From Ampullaceana balthica (Eukaryota > Mollusca > Gastropoda > Lymnaeidae): DNA of 64,000 nt. Of the stretch, positions 1 through 10,100 are shown in pieces. The stretch lies in assembly GCA_944989445.1 (NCBI GenBank), contig CALYLW010000126.1:558001-622000 (forward strand), written 5' to 3'. The notes under the pieces are model-generated. The model was not told the origin of the DNA and made no database searches. It saw only the letters and a list, made by a program, of their open reading frames with translations. Each line of letters starts with the position of its first letter. Within the stretch, counting starts at the first letter, position 1. Made by a program: the position numbers and the translations under genes.

Positions 1-420
1 TCCGTGAGTTCACCCCGTGACCACATCACAATGTTTTTAAAACGTTGGGCCGGCCCTTGTGAGGTGTTTGGTAAAATAAATAGAGGTAAAAAATATTTTT
101 AAAAACCATGTTGTTATAAGTGGACTAAAAAGAATAAAATAAATAGAAGTAAAAAAAATATTTTTAAAAACCACGTTTTTATTAGCGGACTAAAAAGAAG
201 AAAATAATTTAAAACTTATAAGTTCAAGTACTTTCATTTAATATGACTAAAAACGTGGGGCGGGTGTTTGGTATAAAAATTAAAGATTTCTAATTTAGAA
301 GGCAAAAGAGAGATCTATAAGCGAGAGAATGAGTGAACCGCATATGTAAACCTCATAAGCGCCCGCCCCACGTTTATTTAAAATCTTTTTTTTACTTCTA
401 TTTATATTAATTATGTAAGC
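1..420. mobile_element. R0 dispersed element, copy 1 (cut by window edge)
   Basis: About 400 bp that recur almost base for base at 2986-3430, beginning near GTGAGTTCACCCCGTGACC. The copy holds two internal near-repeats of an AAATAGARGTAAAAA motif and a subterminal block (183-260) that ends in ACGTGGGGCGGGTG. A reverse-complement partner of the GTGGGGCGGGC end lies at 361-372. No coding capacity is visible. The two copies and the internal inverted repeats suggest a non-autonomous foldback or MITE-like DNA element; the superfamily is not assignable. The left end lies outside the window. Confidence 0.55.
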
Positions 421-464
421 TGTATAAATATTATTGTATTCATCCGATTAAAATGAAACTTAAG

Positions 465-705
465 GAAGTAGGGGACGCTGTGGTCGAGTGGCAGCGTGCT
501 CGACAAGCGTGCAGATGGTCACGGGTTCGAATCCATGTGAAGGCAAGGATTTGATCCCGGGGCCTAGGGCGTCCTTGAGTCACCCAGCTCCGAATGGGTA
601 CTTATTATTAGTTAGGCGGCTGGGTAATGCGTGGAACCCTCATAGCCGTGGTCTGTGAACGCTGTATCACTTGTCAACAGATTGTCTGTCATGGTCTAAC
701 ATGAA
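465..705 (+). mobile_element. tRNA-derived SINE, copy 1
   Basis: The head resembles a tRNA-Ser/Leu gene. A canonical A box (TGGTCGAGTGG, 481-491) and a perfect B box (GGTTCGAATCC, 524-534) sit at tRNA spacing, which is the internal RNA polymerase III promoter of SINEs. The roughly 160-bp body after the tRNA part (from GAAGGCAAGG) aligns with the body of the element at 6655-6860, so this is a repeat family rather than a tRNA gene. The body also contains a CACCCAGCTCCGAATGGGTA block of the sort seen as a central domain in several invertebrate SINE families; that last point is recollection, not verified. There is no obvious poly(A) tail; the 3' end is placed where H1-type sequence starts. Confidence 0.75.
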
Positions 706-1015
706 TTACATAAAAGGTATTTTAAAAGTTGCTACTGGGTAAATGGATGAATTTTGACCAAACTTGGTATATAAAAATTTGATGGCCTTTATTAAAGATC
801 TATACGATATTAAACTCCTGATGTCCATGCCCGGGGCTCTATATAGTTATTTCGTAAATTTTAAAGCCTTATTTCCTATTCGATTTTGAACAATATTGAC
901 AAATACTGACACGTATTTTTCCTCCATCATGGTCAAGATTGAATTTAACTATTTTGTTTTTGAAATTTACATCTGACACCAATTAGGGTGCTTTTAATGT
1001 CTCTTTTTACCACGT
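706..1015 (+). mobile_element. Helitron H1-type internal unit (fragment)
   Basis: One roughly 310-bp unit homologous to the repeated internal units of the Helitron at 56714-58374. Shared landmarks are GCTACTG.GTAAATGGATG, a CTTGGTATATAAAAATTTGA stretch, ACTCCTGATGTCCAT and CAATATTGACAAATA, in the same order and orientation. No Helitron terminus is visible, so this is a fragment. Confidence 0.55.
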
Positions 1016-1046
1016 TTTTAAATCCCTTATATTAACTTCACCGGCG

Positions 1047-1077
<31 letters not shown>

Positions 1078-1597
1078 GTCTTGGGTGGGCGGAAAAACAG
1101 AAGTCAAAAATGACCCACTTCCCATGATCCGATCGAACTGAAATTTGGCACACGGACCCGTCGAACCTAACAATGCATCGTATCAAAATTTCAGATCGAT
1201 CGAACGTACCGTAATTAACTTAATGCATTTTTAGTTTATCCTTATATGAGGTATGTAATTTAAATTCACTGTTTGTTATTGTTTTTTTCCCACGTGAAAT
1301 TTTGAGCTGACGCATTGAGGCGACCCAACGAAGCGACGGGGCGCTTTTCTTTACATTTTACGTGTCACTCTGAGCTCGGTCAAGCGAATCAGTGACCAGA
1401 CTTTTCCCCTCTCCCCCTCCCACCCACCCCTCCCCCCTAGGGTTATGAAGCAAACTTGAGTTAAGACAGATTCAGTCTGTAAATGTTTGAAAATAATCAA
1501 TACTGTTAGTTGTGTCTCATACATAAGGGATTTATAGTCAAAAACTTTGTTTTTACGGGTTTGTTTTATTTAAATCCCTTATATTAACTTCACCGGC

Positions 1598-1664
<67 letters not shown>

Positions 1665-2183
1665 TGGGTGGGCGGAAAATCAGAAGTCAAAAATGACCCA
1701 CTTCCCATGATCCGATCAAAATGAAATTTGGCACACGGACCCGTCTAACCTAACAATGCATCGTAATCAAAATTTGAGATCGATCGAACGTACCATAATT
1801 AACTTAATGCATTTTTAGTTTATCCTTATATGAGGTATGTAATTTAAATTCACTGTTTGTTTTTGTTTTTTTCCCACGTGAAATTTTGAGCTGACGCATT
1901 GAGGCGACCCAACGAAGCGACGGGGCGCTTTTGTTTACATTTTACGTGTCACTCTGAGCTCGGTCAAGCGAATCAGTGACCAGACTTTTCCCCTCTCCCC
2001 CTCCCACCCACCCCTCCCCCCCTAGGGTTATGAAGCAAACTTGAGTTAAGACAGATTCAGTCTGTAAATGTTTGAAAATAATCAATACTGTTAGTTGTGT
2101 CTCATATATAAGGGATTTATAGTCAAAAACTTTGTTTTTACGGGTTTGTTTTATTTAAATCCCTTATATTAACTTCACCGGCG

Positions 2184-2255
<72 letters not shown>

Positions 2256-2752
2256 GTCTTGGGTGGGCGGAAAATCAGAAGTCAAAAATGACCCACTTCC
2301 CATGATCCGATCAAAACTGAAATTTGGCACACGGACCCGTCTAACCTAACAATGCATCGTATCAAAATTTCAGATCGATCGAACGTACCGTAATTAACTT
2401 AATGCATTTTTAGTTTATCCTTATATGAGGTATGTAATTTAAATTCACTGTTTGTTATTGTTTTTTTTCCCACGTGAAATTTTGAGCTGACGCATTGAGG
2501 CGACCCAACGAAGCGACGGGGCGCTTTTGTTTACATTTTACGTGTCACTCTGAGCTCGGTCAAGCGAATCAGTGACCAGACTTTTCACCTCTCCACCTCC
2601 CACCCACCCCTCCCCCCCCTAGGGTTATGAAGCAAACTTGAGTTAAGACAGATTCAGTCTGTAAATGTTTGAAAATAATCGATACTGTTAGTTATGTCTC
2701 ATACATAAGGGATTTATAGTCAAAAACTTGATTTTTACGGGTTTGTTTTATT
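1016..2752 (+). mobile_element. R1 element, three head-to-tail copies with CT tracts
   Basis: Three near-identical units of about 551, 584 and 602 bp (1016-1566, 1567-2150, 2151-2752). Each begins AAATCCCTTATATTAACTTC, runs through a long CT microsatellite, a conserved block around GATCGATCGAACGTACCGTA and a C-rich tract, and ends AAGGGATTTATAGTCAAAAA followed by a T-rich tail. The first and last ten bases (AAATCCCTTA/TAAGGGATTT) are inverted repeats. Most length variation is in the CT tract and the C run. There is no open reading frame. Further copies lie at 43749-44281, 5886-6495 and 52040-52510. Class is undetermined; a non-autonomous element that arrays in tandem is the simplest reading. 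Confidence 0.75.
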
Positions 2753-2985
2753 ATTAACTCGCTTTCGTTGGGCATTGTCCAAGATTTTTTCAAATCTGCC
2801 AACGTAAAATTGAACCAATTCTGATGGTCCTAGAGATCTGAAAATTTTACCACAGATAGATCTTGGATGACAATGCATTGTATCAAAATTTCAGATCGAT
2901 CAAATGTACCGTTATTAAATTATTGAACTTTTAAGTTTATCTATAGTCTATATAAAAGCATCTGTACCGTCGGCTTTTGTTGACA
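2753..2985 (+). mobile_element. R1-related partial copy
   Basis: A diverged fragment lacking the CT-tract head. It keeps the ACAATGCATTGTATCAAAAT and CAGATCGATCAAATGTACCG landmarks of R1, followed directly by R0. Confidence 0.45.
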
Positions 2986-3430
2986 TCTGTGAGTTCGCCC
3001 CGTGACCACATCACAATGTTTTTAAAACGTTGGGCGGGCGCTTGTGAGGTGTTTGGTAAAATAAATGGAGGTAAAAAAATATTTTTAAAAACCAGTTTGT
3101 TATAAGTGGACTAAAAAGAATAAAATAAATAGAAGTAAAAAAAAGATTTAAAAAAAACACGTTTTTATAAGCGGACTAAAAAGAAGAAAATAATTTAAAA
3201 CTTATTAGTTCAAGTACTTCGATTTAATATGACTAAAAACGTGGGGTGGGTGTTTGGTATAAAATTTAAAGATCTCTAATTTAGAAGGCAAAAGAGAGAT
3301 CTATAAGTGAGAGAATGAGTGAACCGCATATGTTAAACCTCATAAGAGCCCGCCCCACGTTTTTAGTCACATTAAATCGAAGTACTTGAACTAATAAGTT
3401 TAAAATTATTTTCTTATTTTTAGTCCGTTT
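2986..3430. mobile_element. R0 dispersed element, copy 2, with 80-bp inverted arms
   Basis: Second copy of the repeat at 1-420. Here the inverted structure is complete: 3171-3250 (from GCGGACTAAA to GTGGGGTGGG) is the reverse complement of 3349-3427 (CCCGCCCCACG to TTAGTCCG) with few mismatches, around a loop of about 100 bases. Such long near-perfect arms are typical of foldback or MITE-like DNA transposons. No transposase is encoded. Confidence 0.6.
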
Positions 3431-3459
3431 TTTAGTGTAAAAACACAATATAATACAGG

Positions 3460-4140
3460 CAGGGTACCCAAAAGGTATTTTATACAATTGCTAATAGGTA
3501 AATGGATGTATCTTGACCAAACTTGGTATATAACATTTGATGGCCTATGTTACAATTCTAAATGATACTAAACTACTAATGTCAACTCATTCGGGGGTTT
3601 TAAAATTAATGGGGAATAAAGCTTTAAAAGTTTACCCCCCCCCCGGGTGGTAAACTTTTAAAGCTTTATTCCCCATTAATTTTTTAACAATTTTGACAAA
3701 TATTGACACATAACTCCATCATGATTCCGATTGAATTTCTGTGGACTTTTAAACATTACATCTTGCACCGTTTTGTGCAGGGGCCCGTAATGTCATTTTA
3801 TACCGCATTTATTTTAAACGACCTTGACAAATATTGACAAAGAAATATATTCATCATGATCCAGATTGAAATAAATTGGTGCTTTTAAATTTATATCCTG
3901 CTCCGATTGGGCCCGATGAACCATAATGAAGTTTTTTAAATTCATATTAATGCTGGAAAAATATCATTTTAGTCACTGATGGCCATGAAAGTTTAAACTA
4001 TTTGAGTACATTCCTGCGAAGGGTTCTGGCTACAATAGATGTTTCTTGATCAAGCTTGGTACATGCGATTTTGATGACTCATGTTTTGAAACCCTGATGT
4101 CCAAAAGTTAAGCAGGTTTCATTTCAAAATTTTACGCGTA
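3460..4140 (+). mobile_element. Helitron H1-type units, about two, with an internal foldback
   Basis: Two diverged units of the H1 family (landmarks GGTAAATGGATG, CTTGACCAAACTTGGTATAT and ACAATTTTGACAAATATTGA). The first is disrupted by the perfect palindrome at 3602-3683. No ends are visible. Confidence 0.5.
3602..3683. repeat. Perfect palindrome, 33-bp arms with a C-rich spacer
   Basis: 3602-3634 and 3651-3683 are exact reverse complements (AAAATTAATGGGGAATAAAG inward), separated by a 16-base spacer that is mostly C. The right arm is the expected H1 sequence and the left arm is an inverted extra copy, so this looks like a foldback duplication, or an assembly artefact. Confidence 0.85.
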
Positions 4141-4318
4141 GCGGCCTTAACGGTCGACAATGTTTGCCATGTAAAACTTTCTTATTTATTGCCCTATTTT
4201 CACGCAATTTGGTAGGCGGCTTCCCTGCTCTAACAGACACGGACGAACGTACTTATTTCATTGGTGTGACACCAATGTCAGTTGCCATGTTGAACTATTG
4301 TAACGGTCTTTATTACTT

Positions 4319-4510
4319 TTGGTCCACTCTTCCAGATATTTGGTCCACTCTTCCAGATATTTGGTCCACTCTTCCAGATATTTGGTCCACTCTTCCAGAT
4401 ATTTGGTCCACTCTTCCAGATATTTGGTCCACTCTTCCAGATATTTGGTCCACTCTTCCAGATATTTGGTCCATTCTTCCAGATATTTAGTCCACTCTTC
4501 CAGATATTTG
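4319..4510. repeat. 21-bp minisatellite, about 9 copies
   Basis: Unit TTTGGTCCACTCTTCCAGAT plus A, nearly perfect. Because 21 is a multiple of three, several frames stay open across it (one reads a seven-residue WSTLPDI repeat). The longest such frame lacks an ATG near its start and has no recognisable domain, so I do not call a gene. Confidence 0.95.
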
Positions 4511-4540
4511 GTATGCGATATTCCAACGCTAACTTAATCC

Positions 4541-5020
4541 TACATTTCCCGCTGCTGCTTCGCGGTTATTTTACAAGTGTATAATATATAGATATATATT
4601 AAATCAAACTGAATCAGCTGTGGGTTCAAAAGGACATTATGCTCACTCCCCATCAGAACTCCATGTTTTTTTTTCGAAATGTCGATCAATTCTGTCATAG
4701 ACCTTTTTTCGTTGAAATGTCTGTCTCCACACGATGATACAACTTTAATCAACAATGCGTTGCCGAAATTCATGTTAAATTACAATTATCATCAGAAGAT
4801 AACATATCACTGCGATAGCTTTATTACATTTTTACTTTCATCACGGTCTTATCCAACACAAATAGGTGACTTTTTTTATAAAAATTAACATCGACAGAAC
4901 GATATGAGAATCAACATAGGTATTTAATACAATTGATGAGCTTTTTAACGTCTGGTGTTTAGATCATAATTTCACAATTGACGTTTCTTTTCTCTGGCCA
5001 GTGATTGTTCTTATTGAAAA
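4541..5020. other. No recognisable feature
   Basis: AT-rich sequence between two minisatellites. Only short spurious reading frames and simple AT runs are seen. Confidence 0.6.
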
Positions 5021-5023
5021 ATT

Positions 5024-5257
5024 AATCCTCCTAGTCTATACAGTCTATCACTGGTGCCGTTTAATCCTCCTAGTCTATACAGTCTATCACTGGTGCCGTT
5101 TAATCCTCCTAGTCTATACAGTCTATCACTGGTGCCGTTTAATCCTCCTAGTTTATACAGTCTATCACTGGTGCCGTTTAATCCTCCTAGTCTATACAGT
5201 CTATCACTGGTGCCGTTTAATCCTCCTAGTCTATACAGTCTATCACTGGTGCCGTTT
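5024..5257. repeat. 39-bp minisatellite, 6 copies
   Basis: Six consecutive 39-bp units (AATCCTCCTAGTCTATACAG, TCTATCACTGGTGCCGTTT), starting at 5024, 5063, 5102, 5141, 5180 and 5219 with a single C/T change in copy 4. The period is divisible by three, so reading frames stay open through it. It is unrelated in sequence to the other 39-bp array at 41106. Confidence 0.95.
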
Positions 5258-5885
5258 TTTTTCCTAAGTGCAAAGACTCAGCCTGATACGCATTACAGCG
5301 TGGTAATCTTTAACTGGAGCTAATAAATACTGAGATGGACTTTAACAATGTGGTGTGATGTATGATAAACTGTTTCTTAAAAGACACGGGGCAAATTCAA
5401 CATTAAATCTATGGGCGCCGTTATTTGAAGAAATATTAAAACTTTATATTTGTTTAGTCTCCCTTGCCAAAACGATGCAATAAATATGTGTGTGAGGCAA
5501 TAAAAAATGTCTCAATGTTTGAAAAATGCGATAAAATAAATTTCTTTATTTTAAGATGGTGTCGAGGGTCGTTAAAATGTTATAATGAATATAAAGTTGC
5601 TGATTTCACCGGTACACTGCCTCGTGGAATCCCCATGGGATGTTTCTTTTAATTCTCTATCCATATCAGAGATCAGCATCGTCACACCAATGTCATGGGA
5701 ATTAAGCTCGGGTGACTCAATATCGCGGTGAAGAAAGGGGAGCATTAGCTAATGGCCATGTGGAGCAATTATCTCAAAATTACCTGCGTGTGAGCCTGGG
5801 CCTCGGAGAAACGATATCAAGTCGTGGAACTTCGTGTTCTCTTTCATCGAGCTCGAATCTGACCTCCTATCTGGCGTTTGTTTTT
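5258..5885. other. No recognisable feature
   Basis: Non-repetitive within this window. The open stretches (for example 5712-6020) run into repeat sequence and show no known domain. Confidence 0.5.
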
Positions 5886-6495
5886 AAATCCTTTATATTA
5901 ACTTGTGGTGTCTGCTTTCGTGCTTACTTGCTTGCTTGCCGAAAAAACTTTGTATCGATTTTAACCCACTTCCCCGTATTCTGGCGAGCTGAACTTTTGC
6001 AGGCAGACTCGTACCGATGATAAAAATGATCTATCAAAATTTCAGATCGATTAAATTTAATGTATTTAAATTAATGAATTTTTATATTATCTATATTTAT
6101 CTCTATGTAGCATTTTAATTTTTATACTAGAGTGTCGCGGTGCGTAATACTTTCCTGTTGCGCTGTGCGGCTGTGCGGTACGTATTATATTTACGATACA
6201 TTTTTAAAAATGTATTCCCGATCTGTAAATGTAAATGCTATTAATTGCTAATCTGTCTCGCGCTGCGCACTATGTTAAACATCTTTTTATAACCCTTTTA
6301 TCGTAATCAAATCGAGCTGAAATTTAGCAGGCAGACTGTAGAAGTCTTTTTTTTATACTATAAATCCTTTATATATTTGATACATAACTAAAATTTTGGA
6401 TTTTGGGATTGTCGTGCGATGTGTATTATAATGAACATTCTTTTAGTTATGTCTCTTACATAAAGGATTTATAGTCAAAAACTTGTTTTTTACGG
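5886..6495 (+). mobile_element. R1 element, diverged copy
   Basis: Begins AAATCCTTTATATTAACTTG and ends TAAAGGATTTATAGTCAAAA, matching the R1 termini at 1016-2752 including the short terminal inversion. The middle keeps the ATCAAAATTTCAGATCGATT block but has lost the CT tract and contains internal duplication. Confidence 0.6.
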
Positions 6496-6654
6496 TTTTT
6501 TTAATAGAGTGAAATAAACATTTGATCATGGGGACAGAATTAAATAAGGAATGTTTAACAGAGTCATGGCCTCCTTCTATTGTTAAAATGACACTTACTT
6601 GATATACATTTAGGTAGATATAAAAATTTATATTGTCATTAGCTCCTAAACCAT

Positions 6655-6860
6655 GGGAACGGTGGTCGAGCGGCAAGAGTGCTCGGCTGGCGTACCTAGA
6701 TTGACGGGTTGGGATCTCCTAATTGAAGGCAGGCACTTGTTCCCGGACCAAGGGTGTCCCCAAGTCCGTCCTTCCCCTAGATAGGGAAACAAAGGTTGCT
6801 GGGAATAGTGTGGTCCCTCAGAGCCTGTGAAGGCTGCGTCACTTGCTAATACGTTCTTAT
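6655..6860 (+). mobile_element. tRNA-derived SINE, copy 2
   Basis: An intact A box (TGGTCGAGCGG, 6663-6673) and a decayed B box near 6706-6718 (GGGTTGGGATC, where the consensus has GGTTCGA). The body aligns to the SINE at 465-705 through GAAGGCA, a TCCCGG motif, AGGGTGTCC and the CTGTATCACTTG-like tail. The decayed promoter and diverged body suggest an old, inactive insertion. Confidence 0.65.
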
Positions 6861-7187
6861 CAGAGAGTAGGACTCACTAATCAATAATTTTCTGTAATAA
6901 GATAAAATACCCTTCTTGCAATGTATTGACACCTTCGCTACCAACCTTTTCAGCCCTATTAAGCTTTTAAAATCTAGCACATTTTCCCGCCTTTTTTAAA
7001 AATTGCTACTCTGCATTTCTGAATTATTCTACGAACAAGATTATTCTCGTACTTGTTTGTTCTCATTCCTGAATTATTCTCATACCAGCATTGTTTTTGT
7101 GGCGCAGTGCCCAGCCGCCTTTATTTACCCTAACTTTATTTCAGGTGCCCATCACATTTTAGTGCTGCTCGACCGCGGATATAACCA

Positions 7188-10100
7188 GGATTGTTCTCAT
7201 AGCGGCATTGTTCTCTATCCTGTATTGTTCTCATAGCGGCATTGTTCTCTATCCTGTATTGTTCTTATAGCGGCATTGTTCTCTATCCTGTATTGTTCTC
7301 ATAGCGGCATTGTTCTCTATCCTGTATTGTTCTCATAGCGGCATTGTTCTCTATCCTGTATTGTTCTCATAGCGGCATTGTTCTCTATCCTGTATTGTTC
7401 TCATAGCGGCATTGTTCTCTATCCTGTATTGTTCTCATAGCGGCATTGTTCTCTATCCTGTATTGTTCTCATAGCGGCATTGTTCTCTATCCTGTATTGT
7501 TCTCATAGCGGCATTGTTCTCTATCCTGTATTGTTCTCATAGCGGCATTGTTCTCTATCCTGTATTGTTCTCATAGCGGCATTGTTCTCTATCCTGTATT
7601 GTTCTCATAGCGGCATTGTTCTCTATCCTGTATTGTTCTTATAGCGGCATTGTTCTCTATCCTGTATTGTTCTTATAGCGGCATTGTTCTCTATCCTGTA
7701 TTGTTCTTATAGCGGCATTGTTCTCTATCCTGTATTGTTCTTATAGCGGCATTGTTCTCTATCCTGTATTGTTCTCATAGCGGCATTGTTCTCTATCCTG
7801 TATTGTTCTCATAGTGGCGTTGTTCTCTATCCTGTATTGTTCTCATAGTGGCGTTGTTCTCTATCCTGTATTGTTCTTATAGCGGCATTGTTCTCTATCC
7901 TGTATTGTTCTTATAGCGGCATTGTTCTCTATCCTGTATTGTTCTCATAGCGGCATTGTTCTCTATCCTGTATTGTTCTCATAGCGGCATTGTTCTCTAT
8001 CCTGTATTGTTCTCATAGCGGCATTGTTCTCTATCCTGTATTGTTCTCATAGTGGCGTTGTTCTCTATCCTGTATTGTTCTCATAGTGGCGTTGTTCTCT
8101 ATCCTGTATTGTTCTCATAGCGGCGTTGTTCTCTATCCTGTATTGTTCTCATAGCGGCATTGTTCTCTATCCTGTATTGTTCTCATAGCGGCATTGTTCT
8201 CTATCCTGTATTGTTCTCATAGCGGCATTGTTCTCTATCCTGTATTGTTCTCATAGCGGCATTGTTCTCTATCCTGTATTGTTCTCATAGTGGCGTTGTT
8301 CTCTATCCTGTATTGTTCTCATAGCGGCATTGTTCTCTATCCTGTATTGTTCTCATAGTGGCGTTGTTCTCTATCCTGTATTGTTCTCATAGTGGCGTTG
8401 TTCTCTATCCTGTATTGTTCTCATAGTGGCGTTGTTCTCTATCCTGTATTGTTCTCATAGTGGCGTTGTTCTCTATCCTGTATTGTTCTCATAGCGGCAT
8501 TGTTCTCTATCCTGTATTGTTCTTATAGCGGCATTGTTCTCTATCCTGTATTGTTCTTATAGCGGCATTGTTCTCTATCCTGTATTGTTCTCATAGCGGC
8601 ATTGTTCTCTATCCTGTATTGTTCTCATAGCGGCATTGTTCTCTATCCTGTATTGTTCTCATAGCGGCATTGTTCTCTATCCTGTATTGTTCTCATAGCG
8701 GCATTGTTCTCTATCCTGTATTGTTCTCATAGCGGCATTGTTCTCTATCCTGTATTGTTCTCATAGCGGCATTGTTCTCTATCCTGTATTGTTCTCATAG
8801 CGGCATTGTTCTCTATCCTGTATTGTTCTCATAGCGGCATTGTTCTCTATCCTGTATTGTTCTCATAGCGGCATTGTTCTCTATCCTGTATTGTTCTCAT
8901 AGCGGCATTGTTCTCTATCCTGTATTGTTCTTATAGCGGCATTGTTCTCTATCCTGTATTGTTCTTATAGCGGCATTGTTCTCTATCCTGTATTGTTCTT
9001 ATAGCGGCATTGTTCTCTATCCTGTATTGTTCTTATAGCGGCATTGTTCTCTATCCTGTATTGTTCTCATAGCGGCATTGTTCTCTATCCTGTATTGTTC
9101 TCATAGTGGCGTTGTTCTCTATCCTGTATTGTTCTCATAGTGGCGTTGTTCTCTATCCTGTATTGTTCTTATAGCGGCATTGTTCTCTATCCTGTATTGT
9201 TCTTATAGCGGCATTGTTCTCTATCCTGTATTGTTCTCATAGCGGCATTGTTCTCTATCCTGTATTGTTCTCATAGCGGCATTGTTCTCTATCCTGTATT
9301 GTTCTCATAGCGGCATTGTTCTCTATCCTGTATTGTTCTCATAGTGGCGTTGTTCTCTATCCTGTATTGTTCTCATAGTGGCGTTGTTCTCTATCCTGTA
9401 TTGTTCTCATAGCGGCGTTGTTCTCTATCCTGTATTGTTCTCATAGCGGCATTGTTCTCTATCCTGTATTGTTCTCATAGCGGCATTGTTCTCTATCCTG
9501 TATTGTTCTCATAGCGGCATTGTTCTCTATCCTGTATTGTTCTCATAGCGGCATTGTTCTCTATCCTGTATTGTTCTCATAGTGGCGTTGTTCTCTATCC
9601 TGTATTGTTCTCATAGCGGCATTGTTCTCTATCCTGTATTGTTCTCATAGTGGCGTTGTTCTCTATCCTGTATTGTTCTCATAGTGGCGTTGTTCTCTAT
9701 CCTGTATTGTTCTCATAGTGGCGTTGTTCTCTATCCTGTATTGTTCTCATAGTGGCGTTGTTCTCTATCCTGTATTGTTCTCATAGCGGCATTGTTCTCT
9801 ATCCTGTATTGTTCTTATAGCGGCATTGTTCTCTATCCTGTATTGTTCTTATAGCGGCATTGTTCTCTATCCTGTATTGTTCTCATAGCGGCATTGTTCT
9901 CTATCCTGTATTGTTCTCATAGCGGCATTGTTCTCTATCCTGTATTGTTCTCATAGCGGCATTGTTCTCTATCCTGTATTGTTCTCATAGCGGCATTGTT
10001 CTCTATCCTGTATTGTTCTCATAGCGGCATTGTTCTCTATCCTGTATTGTTCTCATAGCGGCATTGTTCTCTATCCTGTATTGTTCTCATAGCGGCATTG

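Noticed and set aside
474..546. A functional tRNA-Ser/Leu gene
   Set aside because: Pol III boxes are present, but the body is a dispersed repeat and the acceptor stem is not closed. Called as a SINE.
4164..4490. 108-codon frame with WSTLPDI repeats
   Set aside because: Begins at a TTG, is repeat-driven and has overlapping open frames.
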